Shown: positions 31,901 to 44,247, counted from the first letter of the stretch. The stretch is 64,000 nt of DNA from Lolium rigidum (GCF_022539505.1 NC_061508.1:266730736-266794735), one strand, 5' to 3'. The notes: a model not told the origin generated them from the sequence alone. Program-made: numbers and translations.

Positions 31901-33654
31901 CTTATGTTTAATAATTGAAACATAAGAATTAATTAATGAACCATTAGGGTTCTAGTCATATTCTCCTAATGACACATGGTTTGAGTCTCCCATAAGGTTT
32001 ACGTTTTTAGTTATGATCATCCAAGTGATGCATAAACTAGGGTTGAGGTTCAATTCTAGGTTGTGAGATGAGATGACACCATATTGCATGTGCTAGGGTT
32101 AATCTCCCCTAACCATTATAAGGTGGTTGTTTATTTAACATTTTATGTTCTCCTCTAGTTACTATGATATTGAGAATTGGTTTTATCTTCTACCAATTGG
32201 CTCCTATTATTAACCTCAATTTATCATTTGAGTAACTACATTGGTTATAGTTCTTTTTATAGTTAACTTTGGTCATATGGGTATATGGTTTCTCACCATA
32301 AAAAGCATAGAGTTTAACTCTAAGGTTTTCTTAGGTTGTTTAATTTATGAAGTATGGATATGGTAGGATTCTACTTATGATCACCAAGTGGATCACAAGT
32401 TAAGGTTGGGATATAAGCCTAGGGTTGCTTACTAGTTATCTCCCTATGATTTCATGTGATGAATAACATCTACTAATTCTATTAGGATTTAGCTTATCCT
32501 CACATACCTCAAGAGCATGATCATTGTTTAAGCATGATCAACTTGTTCTTAACCTCTTCTACCTCAAGTTCTTAGGGTTTATGATCATCACTCAAGTTTA
32601 TAATAATTAAGGTTTGGCTTCCTAAGTTATCTCTCAAGAATTAGGGTTCTCACTTCTAAGGTCAAGTGTTGTCTTGATCAACTAGGGTATAATATCTTTC
32701 TTATAGTTTCTAGGGTGGACATGGCTATGGTTGTCTCTATAGATTATATCCCAGGAGAATGTCTGAGAGTATAACCTATAGTTCTACTTAAGGAATGATG
32801 AATTAATCATCAGGATGTATGGGTAATTCTCTCCCTAAAGTTCAAGTGTTGCCTCAACTACTTGAGTGTAACTCCATAGCTTGATTTCTCTTATTTGGGA
32901 AGGACTTCAATTCTAACCAACGTTATTCTCCAAAGATAATGATGTGGTCACCAATATCTATGGGTAACATAAAGAGGTTCTTTCTCTAGGGAAGGTCTTG
33001 AGCAATATCCTAGGGTCCCTCTTGAAGATGATGTTGTGATCATATGGATATTTATATCCAAGGTTTACCTCAAGGTTTGGCATTGCTTCTCTAGCAAAAT
33101 AGGACTCTCACCTCTCTAGGTTTGTTATTAAATGATTTGGAGTAGAGAAGAATATATATTCCTGGATTGATCTCCTTGTTTGGTTTATAAGAATGAAGTA
33201 AATGAATACCATGAGGTTCATGGTAGGATCATGGATTTGTTTAAGACATGGAAAAGATAAGTGAAGAATAGTTTCTTCATTTATTGTTACTTGATTTCTA
33301 TTTAAATGGATGTTCATATGTTATGGCAAAGAATTCCATGTTATGGTCTTTAATAAGATCAAGTAGATGATCCTTGATTAGTATGTTCTTGTGTTGGTTT
33401 TAGTTCCATTTGATCTAACCCCTTAGATCAAATCATCTCTACCCAAAACAAGGTTTTGGCAAAGTCACATTGAGGTTTATAGCGCTTGACTTGATGAGCT
33501 ACTTCAATTCCACCAAGATCAAGTGAAACTTCGATTCATCGTGATTGTTTTACTTTAAAGCGCGAAAATTCCCCGGATTTTCTATGCATGAATGCAATGC
33601 ACACATCTGTTTCCTCTATTTTTGTAACCCCAATACCTGGGATATTACACTTAG

Positions 33655-33833
33655 GTAGTATAAAGTTCTCATCAATCAAAGTATCGTTTAGGAACAAGTT
33701 CACCTGTTGCTTAAGTAGCTTCGCACGAGCTCGTGTCATTGGTCCAATCCTAACTTCATTGGACTTGAGCTTCATAGCAGGTTCATCTTCTGTTGGTAAT
33801 GACGGAGGTAGTAGTGAGGTAGGGATGTCCTCA
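33655..33833 (-). pseudogene. Gypsy pol C-terminal end (probably element C family)
   Basis: The minus-strand frame ends with RIGPMTRARAKLLKQQVNLF and DENFILPK, the tail found after integrase in many grass gypsy polyproteins. When G is removed the frame continues from ILPK into 21830-21334 without a stop, so both sides were one reading frame before G inserted. Upstream it is lost at about 33833 where other sequence begins. Confidence 0.75.
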
Positions 33834-33835
33834 TC

Positions 33836-34774
33836 ACCAGCGGTGGAGGTCTGGCTCTCGGGTGCGACAGGGCCCAGGCGTGTGCGGTGTCTCCGGACTA
33901 CGTGATCTGTGCTTGGTGTCTCCGGCGGCAGCCTTGGCCGGCCTGGGATGGTCGCCGGCGTGGGGGCGCGACCTAAATAAAGGCGGCGGTCCTAGGATTC
34001 CAATTGTCGTCAAGATGATGATCTGCCAGAGCTATGTCCCCTTTGATCTGGCTAGAGTGACGGGTTCCGGGAGGTGCCGCAGGCGATCTTCCATGGGCGA
34101 TTCACGTCTGGAGACTACTGCATCGGATGGGACTCGGTCGCGTGCACCCGTGTTTTACTCTGGCCGTTTGGTTTCAGAGGGAGCACTTCGAAGCTCTGCT
34201 GGCTGTTAATATCATGGGACATGTTCTCGTTCCATGGTGCTGGCAGAGAATGTCATGAAGGTCGAGATCTGAGAACTAGTAATGGAGGTTCCATTCTTTG
34301 GGGCGAGGAGGTGTTGGCTTGGCGTTTCATAACTTGGAGCAGCGGCATGCAAGTGGGGGCGACTGCACAGGAGAAGATCAAAGTCTTACCTTTAAGGGTG
34401 AAAATCCAAGGTCTGACCTTAATTGGTTGTATCTGGCAATGGTCTTGTTTAAGGCATTGTTTTGAGAGTGAGGACCTTCTTCAGGGTGAAAATTCAGATC
34501 TTTGATCGGGCGACGATAGCGCTTGTGCACTATTTCCTTCTTGGAGGCACCGCTTTTAAAGAAGTTGGGCTTATGATGTTGTCTTGGTGGTGTTAGTGTT
34601 GCAGTTTCAAGGATTAAACTACCGTAGCAGGATTTTGCTTTTTTCTTTTTTCTGTAATTCTTCTTTCTTTTTTGGTTGTGTGCATCCGTAACGCCGCTAG
34701 GGCAGTGCGTTGTTACAGAGGCTAGATGTAATTGGTATCTCCAATATTAATATATGATCTTTGTCGAAAAATCT
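33836..34774 (+). mobile_element. LINE-like 3' end, 5' truncated
   Basis: GC-rich untranslated-type sequence ends with AATATTAATATATGATCTTTGTCGAAAAA, and carries TTGGTTGTGTGCATCC and a T-rich tract. I recognise this pattern as the 3' untranslated end of grass LINEs. No ORF2 remains and no target duplication was found, so boundaries are approximate. Confidence 0.5.
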
Positions 34775-36132
34775 ACACATCTGTAGAGCTGCTAGCTAGA
34801 TAGCTACAATTTTGCAGGTCCTCGATACCTCTTCATTATACTACAGTTTCACAATGTGATCAGTACAACCGTGCACAACTTTAGTGCAGATTCTGGTGAT
34901 CGCGCACGTGTGAGAAAAAAAAAGAGATCTCCTAATTATCTCTACCAAACATAAATACAGAATATCACTGCACAAATGTAATACACATGTTGTCTTGTCT
35001 CTTTGCCTCTCTGAAGATATTGTTGTCCGATAGTCACTGAATTATTGCTGCATTTCTTTCGTTTATTTTAACTAAAAAAAGCCGGCTATAGCTTGCGGCT
35101 CCACATAACTCAATTATACTCATCGACACAATTATCGATCACTAAGGACAAAAATCTCTTTAATTCATTTCCTGAAGCGATATGTGGCAATCCTGCTCTT
35201 GCTTTGTTGCAGCGCCCGTGGAGTGCAGAAACCCGTCGATCTGCAGTGAAATAAAGGAAGACGGAGAAAAGGAGCTTAGCCGACCGACAGGGGCCCTTTT
35301 ACTCTGTCGTTACGAGTGAGTTTGTTGCTGCTGCTTTATGATTGTTATCCGATGGGTCGAGCACTCCTGATGGAAGGGTCTAGAAAAAGAGGATCGGTGA
35401 TACTGGAACGAGTGGTAACGACTATCGCAGCATCAGCAGGCGGCAGAGTGAGCTGTGAGGCGTACAAGTTGCTGCTTTCTCTGCTTCCACGTGTAGTCTG
35501 GTGATTCAGCAAGCGCGTCGGTTCCATGAGCAATTCCAGTGATGAAAAGCAGAAACACTTTGATTTGCAGGATTCTCAAATTGCACAACAGAAACACACA
35601 TGTTTTAACCGTGAAGGTTTTCAGAAAAACCGAGTATAAGCATCCACAAGGTCACCCATGAATACAAGCATACACAACGCCTACTGAACTACTATCATGA
35701 AGAACAAAACCTTGAAACTCCCTTTGAATCAAGTATAGCCTCGGTCCCCTTTGATCATGCATGGTAAAGTAAAGAGAAAACATTGGATACAAGGTTCTAC
35801 TTTGGCGGCACGTACTATTCTTCCATTTAGCTTGAAGGAGCTGAGCGAAGGAAAATCTGAAGAAGGCTTCATGCTGGTTTAGGTTTTTTTTATATTGCTG
35901 TGTATTGAAAATCACTAATGTTACACCGCAAACCCTCCCGAGTTGGCAGTAGTTACTCATCGCTGCTCTCCAGAATCCAGATTCTAGATTGGCATCCCAA
36001 TCCAACACAGCCTTTTCAGCGAATTTTGTGATCACTCACGCTTGGAACTTTTCAGGACATCATCTGATACAGACTATGACACCACAATCATTCTCGGGCA
36101 TATAGTAGTTACTCCTTGCTCGTTTCTAGGCT
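34775..36132. other. No supported gene
   Basis: Mixed AT-rich sequence. Open frames (for example 36035-35652 on the minus strand) show no family motif. It may be old low-copy DNA between transposons. Confidence 0.4.
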
Positions 36133-36141
36133 GTAGACTTG

Positions 36142-36649
36142 TGAAAAACCAGTTCTGAACCCGCGCTCATATGTTCTTGGTTCAGTAAAAAAATTGAAAA
36201 AAATAGCAAACAAAATTTTAAAAATCTTAAATTTTCGTAGAATCAACATGAATACGTTCTCTAAGAAAATACGTATATAGTGCTCTGTGCCACAAAAAAA
36301 AAAAGGAAAAATGGGTGCTATTTAGAACATCTAGATTTGTTGCTTAGATCACTCCGATTTGTCTTTTTTTTTGCACAGACCACTACATATGTCTTTTCTC
36401 AGAGATTTTTCGTGTGTTGTTAGAACATTTGGTCATGTTCATTGTACAAAAATATCATACTCCCTCCGTTTATAAATAGATGTCTTAAATTTGTCTAAAT
36501 TTGAGTGCATCTATACACTAAATAGTGTCTACATACATCCGAATTCTAACAAAATTAAGACATCTATTTATGGACAGAGGTAGTATTTTTTTGAAAATTT
36601 TTGCTATTTTTTTATTCAACCAGGAGCATATGAGAGAAATGCCTTTCCC
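36142..36649. mobile_element. Mutator-like MITE carrying a Stowaway
   Basis: The 508-bp element is flanked by the 9-bp repeat GTAGACTTG (36133-36141 and 36650-36658), the Mutator length. The ends form imperfect inverted repeats: CTCATATGTTCTTGGTT near 36167 pairs with the complement of AACCAGGAGCATATGAG near 36618-36634, continuing into A-rich arms. It encodes nothing. Confidence 0.6.
36460..36583. mobile_element. Stowaway MITE (Tc1/mariner)
   Basis: 124 bp flanked by TA (36458-36459 and 36584-36585). Left end CTCCCTCCGTTTATAAATAG and right end, as complement, CTACCTCTGTCCATAAATAG form the inverted repeat, followed by ATGTCTTAA on both arms. This is the standard Stowaway end in Triticeae. 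Confidence 0.9.
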
Positions 36650-36658
36650 GTAGACTTG

Positions 36659-38996
36659 CCTCAAAGAAGGACACAAGTCCTTTTAACACACATTAAACAT
36701 TGTGTAATTTAGATGTCATGGTATGTTGTATTATGGGAGCTGAAAACATCTACGTAAGTACTAAGTAGGCTTCATCACATGTACACATGCAGGAAGTGTC
36801 ATGAAGAACCATGTGTTTACCAAATTCCATAGTTATAAAAACAAAATTTCAAGAGTTTGGACCGAATAGATGTTTTTCTTTGTCATTGAGTACGATTCCC
36901 CGGCTTAAGAAGTTACCATTTATAATCCTGCAAATTAAGCAACATTTGTAGAAATATTTCTGATAAACCCCTCGGAAATTCCTTCGAACCCAATCCTAAA
37001 TGGGGAAATTGTACAATCACCCCTGTTTCTTTGCAGTATTCGAAAAACTACATGAAGAAAAATATGTGGGATTACAGTCCCACTTAAATACTATGAAACC
37101 AGATTTCACAAAATGTTATTTGATTACACTTCTGCAAAAAAAAAATGCAATTTCAAAGATTTTTGTTAATGGAAGCAAATTATCCAATGGATCGGAGCAC
37201 AAGAAATCTTGTCCTAATCAAATAATCCACATACGAAAAAACGCATGCTACATAGGAAAGAATATTACGTACTTTACTATAGTGTAATCAACAATCTTTG
37301 GTCAGAGTTCGAAGAAAATAAACTTTAGAAGCTAGAGCCATGACGCAATCTTACAGGTTACAGCTTCCGAATCCTGCGAGTAAAAGAGGCTCTAAATTTT
37401 CTATTTTTTCATTTCAAATGGCACGAACAGGAAATTTTCATCCGTTTTCTGTTTGCTTCCCTGAAGCATTTCCCCCTAATCTGTAACCTTGGCCGTTAAT
37501 TTGATCCAGCGTCATGATTGTATTGCCTTAATCAAGCAATAGCATAACCCTACGAAGTAGTGTGTAGACCCATCTCTTAACCAGCCGACAGCGAGAACGT
37601 CCAACTACAGCTTCTTCTAAAGCCTGTTCAGTCACTGAATTAAGTATCTTCCCCACTTTGAACTGTCACATCATTTGAGTTACTAAAACCAAGATAAAGC
37701 ACTGATAAATCACGACGAGCAGATCGGTTTCTAAAGCTCTTTTTTTCCCATTAGTTACCTATAGTGGTTTCAGTTTCACCAGCTAGTTAGCAGCTAATAG
37801 AGACCATGTATCATAACGATCAGTCGGTTCCCAAAAGCTCGCACACATTAGGTACAACGTCTCAAGTCAAGTCTAAACCTTTGCAAGCCTCATAATCATC
37901 TCACAAATTGCTCTCCCCACTAGTTAGAATATATTATCACGGACTAAACCCCTATTTCTCAGTCCTTGCAGAGTAATTTACACGTAAACCGCGAAGGCGA
38001 AAGCGTGCAAAAGCACTAAATAATCCCAGCACCGAGCTCCGATGAACAACACGCTGAGGGCACTGCCCCGTGATCTGTGAGTAGGAGATAGGTTTAACTA
38101 AGTTGATCAATCCGTGCCGCTTTTACGAGGTCGTTGTAGGATAGGATACGCTTACCAGATCGAGACACGACCTTGGTTTCAGCTGGTTTTCAGACAAGCA
38201 GACAAGTGCTGCATTCAGAGTATGTATGTTTACTTAATCATGGTGGATCTTGGCTTTGAATAATTAATAGTTTCAGAGCATGCTTGCTCTATCATGGCCT
38301 ACTAATTGGCGGGGTAGATAGTTTGACGAGTGCATCCTCTTTGCAACTGGTGTCCCTGTCGCTGCTTTGCGCAAAGTTTACAAGGTATTTTCATGATTCT
38401 GTACACGCCGCTGCGGTGTTTAGCTTAGCAAGTTGCAGTTGTTTACGCTGCCAGAAGTTTCCTCGAGTGTGAAGAAAGAGCAGACAGATCGATAAGCACG
38501 TTATTAACTTGTGTGGTCTATTGTGAAGGCATGCATGCAGATATTTGTATGCCAGTACTTAAAGCGGTACTATGTTTAAGTGGATGCAAATGGTGCTTAG
38601 AACTGATCAATGGATGCTGCTGACACAGACAATACTACGGTCTTGTCTGGATTTACATGATGTTTTATTGGCTTCCATGAGAACTGAACTATCTACTGTG
38701 AAAGTTGTGTATTCCAAATGATTTTTTCTCAATCATTGGTTACTGTGAATCAGTTTATGCCATCGACTAACTCACTGCAATTCCTGTTCTCCAGCCATAT
38801 TTGTTTTGAGAATAATATTTCCTTAATTGTTCCCTAAAGTAAAATAAATCCTTGGAATAACTTGTGAAAAATAGGTTCTGTACTTCTAGTATATAGCATG
38901 ATGTCTTTGCAATCCAGAATATCTGAAGCTCTGAACTGGTGTTTTTGATCGGGGGTGTTCTGAATTTGGTCCGCAAATAACGTGGGTGTTCCAAAT
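36659..38996. other. No supported gene
   Basis: About 2.3 kb of moderately AT-rich sequence with only short frames (for example 37000-37287) and no recognised domain, tRNA or transposon end. It could be low-copy DNA or an old unrecognised repeat. Confidence 0.4.
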
Positions 38997-39080
38997 GGGC
39001 CAGTTCGAGGCTCATCTGATTTGAAGGGCCAGTTCGAGGCCTATCTGATTTGAAGGGCCAATTGAAGGCCTGCCTGGTCC
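38997..39080. repeat. 29-bp tandem repeat, about 2.7 copies
   Basis: GGGCCAGTTCGAGG starts units at 38997 and 39026, with a third diverged unit from 39055. It abuts the fold-back element that follows. Confidence 0.8.
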
Positions 39081-39097
39081 GAATGAGGCTAGAAAGT

Positions 39098-40574
39098 AAG
39101 AGAGCTCCTATATGCCGCCAGGGTCGGCACGTACTGGGTGCCGCACACCCCTCTGACCCGGCAGCTATTAACTGGGCCGCGTCCATCAGGTAAACGTCAT
39201 TTATTCTTTTTCTTTTTTCTGTTTATAGTTCTGTTTTAAAAACTACCATATTTTCTTTTATGTTTTCCTTTTTACTTCAACTTTTATAATTTAATTTAGA
39301 TATTACTAAATGTGAAATTTTTCATATTTTAAAAATGTCCGAATTTAATATTTGTTCAAATTTCGAAAATCTTTCAATTGTTGTTCAATTTTGAAATTCG
39401 TTCAAAATTAGAAATTTGTTCATATTTGTAATTTGAAAATTCTTCCAATATAAATATTTTCTGTTTGAATATTTTTCAAATTTGAATGTTTTTTAATTTT
39501 GAACTTTTTCAAAAAAGTGCACATTTTTCAAAAATAATAATAAGTTTTAAAATCTTAATATGTTTCGAATCTTACACGAGAAAGAAACAGGGAAGAAAAA
39601 GAAATACAAAGTAGAAAATAAAACATAAAAAAACAAAATTGAAAGGAACAAAACCATCACGCATAACTGGCTGGCCCATACCACGCGCGGGGTGTGTGGC
39701 GCGCGGTACGCGCTGACCTGATCAGTGTATAGTATTCGCGGGAAAGTGAGGGCTCTCTCATGCGTACAAATTGCATATTTAGGATGATCACGAAAGGGTA
39801 CATATTGGCCTTGTTCACTGGAATACCAATCCATGTGGTATTTGACGCAAGTGCTACATGCCGACCCCGTCGGCGCATACCGCGCATGATACGGGCCGGC
39901 CCAATAAGGTGCAGGCGTTTTTCCAAATTTTATTTCTTATTTTTTCTTTTCTATTTGTAATTTTTTGTAAGATTCGAAAAATATTGAGGCCCTAGGGTTT
40001 CCACAATTGATGAAAAAAGTATAGGTCGTATCGATCAAATTATTGGACCCTTTCTAGATGTCACTTATCCCCCGGGAAAGTTACAGTTTAAAAAATGAAT
40101 ATTTTTGAAAAAATTACAGATTTTAAAAAATAATGAAATTAAAAAATTATTCAAAACTAAAAAAATGTGAAAAATGTGAAAATTTACAAAATGTCTAAGT
40201 TTTGAAAAAAAATTAAAAAATATAATCTTCAAATTTTAAAAATGTTATAATTCGAAATATACATAAATTTTGAATTTTGAACAATTTTAGAAATTCGAAC
40301 AAATTTAAAATTCAAACATTTTAAAATATGAACAATTTCACATCTATTAAAATCAAAATTCAATTATAAAAGTTAAAGTAAAAAAAGAAAGCATAAAAAT
40401 AAAATATGTTAGTTTTTAAAACAAAACTACAAAAAGAAAAATGAAAAAAAGGAATAAGGAAAGGAAAAAAAAAAGTGGTTTACCTGATGGGCCATGGCCC
40501 AATTAACAACGCCGGGTCAGAGGGGTGTGTGGCACCCCGTACATGATGACTCGATCGGCATATAGGATCTCTTA
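39098..40574. mobile_element. Long-inverted-repeat (fold-back) element
   Basis: The left arm (about 39098-39545) and right arm (about 40085-40574) are inverted copies of roughly 450-490 bp. CTCCTATATGCCG on the left pairs with CGGCATATAGGATC on the right, CACACCCCTCTGACCCGGC with GCCGGGTCAGAGGGGTGTGT, then long AT-rich arms. No transposase is encoded. Long arms suggest a non-autonomous Mutator-like or Foldback element; no clear target duplication was found. Confidence 0.65.
39563..39980. mobile_element. Second fold-back element nested in the first
   Basis: TTTCGAATCTTACA (from 39563) pairs with TGTAAGATTCGAAA (ending about 39979). Arms of about 140-160 bp include GGCTGGCCCATACCACGCGCGG against its diverged complement near 39880-39905. 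The core (about 39721-39839) is unique. Confidence 0.6.
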
Positions 40575-40847
40575 GTATTATTTGACGCTCACATCGTCAC
40601 TTAAACGCCTTTTAATCTTTTAAAAAGGCTTTATTCTTCCTTTCGCATTCCATCTATTTTTCATCCTTGACCTCTTATTCCCAGAGTTGGTGATATTTGG
40701 AAGTTGCTCAGGTTGCATGAAATCGTCTCTCAAGGTGTGTATCCTGGGGTGAGATTGTACAACCTCCGACTCAAACGGCCAGACAATCTTTTTTTTTTTT
40801 TTTACAGTAACAGCCCTGCCAGTCTTGATTTTGAAATTAAACTATTC

Positions 40848-41390
40848 AATGGTGCGGAAGAAGAAGGTGGGAGTTGTTAGGCATGTATGGACTAAACCTC
40901 GAGAAGATTTCGTGAAGCTTAATGTCAATGATGGCTTCAATATATAGGAGTACGCAGGATTAGAAGCACATGTGATGTTCTCCGCGACCATCGAGGCTTC
41001 TTTCTTGCAGCTAGCCGCAACGGTGCCCCGTTTGTTCTTGATGCTTCAACTGCGGAGGCGTGAGTTTTACGTGATGGCTTACTATTGGCTAGCCAAATTG
41101 GATGACCAAATTAGAGATCAATTCTGATTGCATGGAAGTGATTGATGTGATGAAGAGTGGCGGTAATTCTTTTGGCCTGGCGCTAGCTATATATGAAGAG
41201 TATAGTTTTCTTAGTCTCAAATTTTCAGAACTATTATTTTCTCACTATCCAAGGGAGGATAATAGGGCTGCACATGTGCTAGTCATTTATAGGGTTGTCA
41301 TTCAATTGTTTGGATAGAGGAACCACCTGATTATTTTGTTGGTATATTAGCGGACGAGGTATATGTGATTTCGAATTAATAAAATCCTCC
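40848..41390 (+). pseudogene. Ribonuclease H-like (RVT_3) pseudogene, LINE-derived
   Basis: Across several frameshifts and stops the three plus frames give KVGVVRHVWTKPREDFVKLN, then RDHRGFFLAASRNGAPFVLD, then KLEINSDCMEVIDVMKSGGN and YPREDNRAAHVL. These are the ordered motifs of the plant RVT_3/RNase H domain found in LINE ORF2 C-termini and domesticated RNase H-like proteins, including the catalytic NSDC and the final NRAAH. The tail INKILHSPFP resembles LINE ends. No single frame covers it, so it is dead. Confidence 0.75.
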
Positions 41391-43560
41391 ATTCTCCCTT
41401 TCCCTAAAAACAAATATTTGTTTACCTTTTCACTTTTATTTTTTCCCCAAATTCAATAATATTATTTTGGAAATATATGAATAAATATGTAAAGTTTTTT
41501 TTTGTGGTTTTGGTTTTTATTTTTTATTTTTTCTAGACATATGAACAACTTTGATCAATATGGACATATTAATTGATGTATGAAAATTATTCATATATAT
41601 ATATATGAATATTAATGTAGAAATAAAGAAATTATTCCTTTATGGTTATTAATTTAGAAAATGCATGGACATCTTATTCGAAACCCATGAACAATTCCAC
41701 CAAACTATATGAATACAAACAAGAAAAAGATTTTTTCTCTTGAGGTAAAGGTATATACTCAGTGTTCAATTCTAGTTTCTAAGCATTAAAATAAAATAAA
41801 CTTAACCCTTTGCAAAACCATATAGTTGTGTTTCATGATTCTAGTCAGAACAGGTTGATCCATGTGTTGGAAAAGCCTAGAAAAATAGGAAAAAAATAAA
41901 AAAATGGGAGAAACAAACTAATATACGAAGCTAGGTATGATAAAAAGAACTAGGAAACATAAACATCATAGTAAAGGTAGAAAGAGGTTGTTCTAAAACA
42001 GTGTGGTGATACTAAAAGAAACAAAAGGATAGAAATCATAGATGTTCCCACTGAATACAATAGATTATATGAATTATTAAAGGGGAAATAAGACAAACTT
42101 ATGATTATCCAGAAAAAATTGTGTGAAAACACTAGAGAAGTCATGAAAGCGTCATTATACTTCTATGCTTTTTATGAATGGGCCCAATACTTGATTTTCT
42201 CTATGTTTATGTTTATTCCTTCTTCTACGTTTCCTCTATTTTATTTGATGATTATTTTTCCTATTTGTGGACGAACCATTTTAAAAATATGTTTTTTTTC
42301 TAATTTATCCGCCTTAAATTTTTATTATGATTTATTTTCTTTTGTTCTCGTATATATATAAGAAGACATTGGTTTGGCCGATGTGTGTGTGAAAGCATGT
42401 CGTTGGTCGTACCATTTTAGCTGGGCTGAAGACCTAATTGCTCAAGTACTGGAAGTAAGAGATTTAAGCATTTTCTTGTAAAATATTAAATATAGAGTCG
42501 GTACTGAAGATACAAAACTAATAATTAGGGTTTATTCACAATAATGATCAACGATCGTGGAAGTTTTGGTTGTAGTGTAGCAGAAAGGCAAACATACATG
42601 TCTCGCCACGCCAACGATCGAGACATCGAGTACGCGATGGACATGCGGCGACGTCAAGCAATACAAGAAGGGAGGCGGAAAAGAAATTCCGGGCTGGGCT
42701 CCTTGTCATCCATCATCCATGCCGTACACGTTGGCCAGCCCGTCGTGACGGTCACTACTCCTTAGTCCTTAGTCTCCTAACTCTCCTTCCTACTCCTAAT
42801 TGATTAATTAACGATCATCTCGTCGGCTTAGACAAACGTTATTAGCCTGGCGTAAAAAATAACAAAAACGGTAGCCTCCCGGGAGGGACGGATGGTTCAT
42901 CGATGACTGACATAATCGATTCAATTAAGAGATGGAGACAATCAGACGAGAGACCTTAAAAAACACCCGTCCCCGTGACGTGCTAATCATGTACTGGAGG
43001 ACCAGGACAGCATGGATCCGACGAACGATGGCAAACAACTTGTACACATTGTACCGCTTATTCTACGCGTGTAATGCATGGCGCACACGGTGTCGTTAAA
43101 ATGGCGAATAATCTCAATATGCTAGTGGCATGTGGACGAAGCGGCTCTTATCCGGCTACCCGTGGACATGGTTAAGTTGTGATGCGTGTCAGTCGTGACC
43201 CTATTAGGAAAACTCTTCTAGATGGTATTATGTTGGTGTCATTTTAACACAGGTTACGCTAAAAATATTGATGGTGTTGCAAAAATGGTTATTGGCTACC
43301 GGTGGCGCGTCGGTTTAGTGGCAAGTTGGCAACACCACTGGTTGGTTGGTGGGCAGAGGTCGCTGGCCCGTCCTCAAAAATATTGGTGGCGTGGGCAAAT
43401 AATCTAAAACACTAGAAATGTTGGTATTGGGTGGGGCTACAACCCACATGTCAGTGGTGTGGTCACATGGGCCACACCACTAGCTGCATCGTTGGCAACC
43501 CCTAGGATAGCCCCACCCGCTCACTCCATCCTCTTTCAATCACTCTCAAGGAAAAAAAAA
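41391..43560. other. No supported gene
   Basis: AT-rich DNA with a short TA repeat at 41590-41608. A 73-residue frame at 42544-42765 begins MINDRGSFGCSVAERQ; I do not recognise it and have no supporting context. Confidence 0.35.
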
Positions 43561-43569
43561 GCTGCCTAT

Positions 43570-44247
43570 GGCACCACTATAACTTCCAGATGAGCCTACC
43601 GCTACAATAAATTTTCTTTACCGCTATTTGTGCTACAACCGCTAATGCCCGCTAAGTAGCATAGCCGTGCGAGAAGATATAGAGCCACTATATTGGTTGA
43701 GCCTTGGGCGCCTCGCTATTCGCCGCTTGGCAGCCTTCAGAGTTCCGCCAAGAGCCAGTAGAGCCCTTCTGCTCTCTCGAGCTCTTTGCCTTGTAGTGTT
43801 GCCCCACATTTGGAGCTCCTCCAATGGGGGCGCAAGGTGGAGGGGATTGAGAGCCGAACCATGGAACGTGAGATTGAAGAGGTTGGGTTGAGAGGTCGGA
43901 GCAGGGAGTAGGCGCCCAAGGGCTAGGTCGCCATAAGGGGAGGATGCAATTTGGATGTGCTCGGTCGAGTAGAGTAAGAAGTGAGCAGCTATGCTATTGT
44001 TTTAGAATGACGGGCCGTGTGGTAGTATAAACTAGGGCTAGGCTTGGGCCAGATGAAAGATATTTGGCTCCACGGAAATATTTTATGTCCATGGGACTGC
44101 TAATTTTACGCTTTTTTTTATCGATTTTATAGTATTTTATGTTAAACCTCTAAACAGGCTAGCTTCCGCTATTGCCCGCTATAGCTTTTGTAGCTTCCCA
44201 AAAAGGTTGGCGCTAAACCAAATAGCCCGCTATTTAAAACCTTGATC
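43570..44247. mobile_element. Possible hAT-type transposon relic
   Basis: The right end, as complement, reads CAAGGTTTTAAATAGCGGGC followed by repeated GCGGGC/GCTATAGC blocks, a pattern I associate with grass hAT non-autonomous elements. The left part (43600-43670) has related CCGCTA and GCCCGCTAAGTAGC motifs. No transposase and no verified duplication; both edges are approximate. Confidence 0.35.

Larger units (their letters stand above)
21831..33649 (-). mobile_element. Element G: giant solo LTR (about 6.4 kb), interrupted by H
   Basis: It starts TGTGGTGACCCGG and ends GGGATATTACA, flanked by CTTAG at 21826-21830 and 33650-33654. Without H it is about 6.4 kb. It has no gag or pol, no primer site and no internal repeat of its own ends, so the simplest reading is one LTR left after recombination. 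On the minus strand a TATA box (25695-25689) is followed by a C-rich leader-like region, giving U3 of about 2.6 kb and a long R-U5. Very long LTRs are known in Triticeae for LARD/Sukkula elements; I have not shown membership. Confidence 0.7.

Noticed and set aside
35652..36035. 127-residue minus-strand frame
   Set aside because: No recognisable domain, no related copy in the window, low-complexity surroundings.
42544..42765. 73-residue plus-strand frame with balanced composition
   Set aside because: Too short, no family recognised, no promoter or homologous context; left as unannotated DNA.
43222..43520. Possible CACTA-type end (CACTAG with GGTGGGGC-type inverted sequence)
   Set aside because: Only scattered short matches; no paired ends or 3-bp duplication found.
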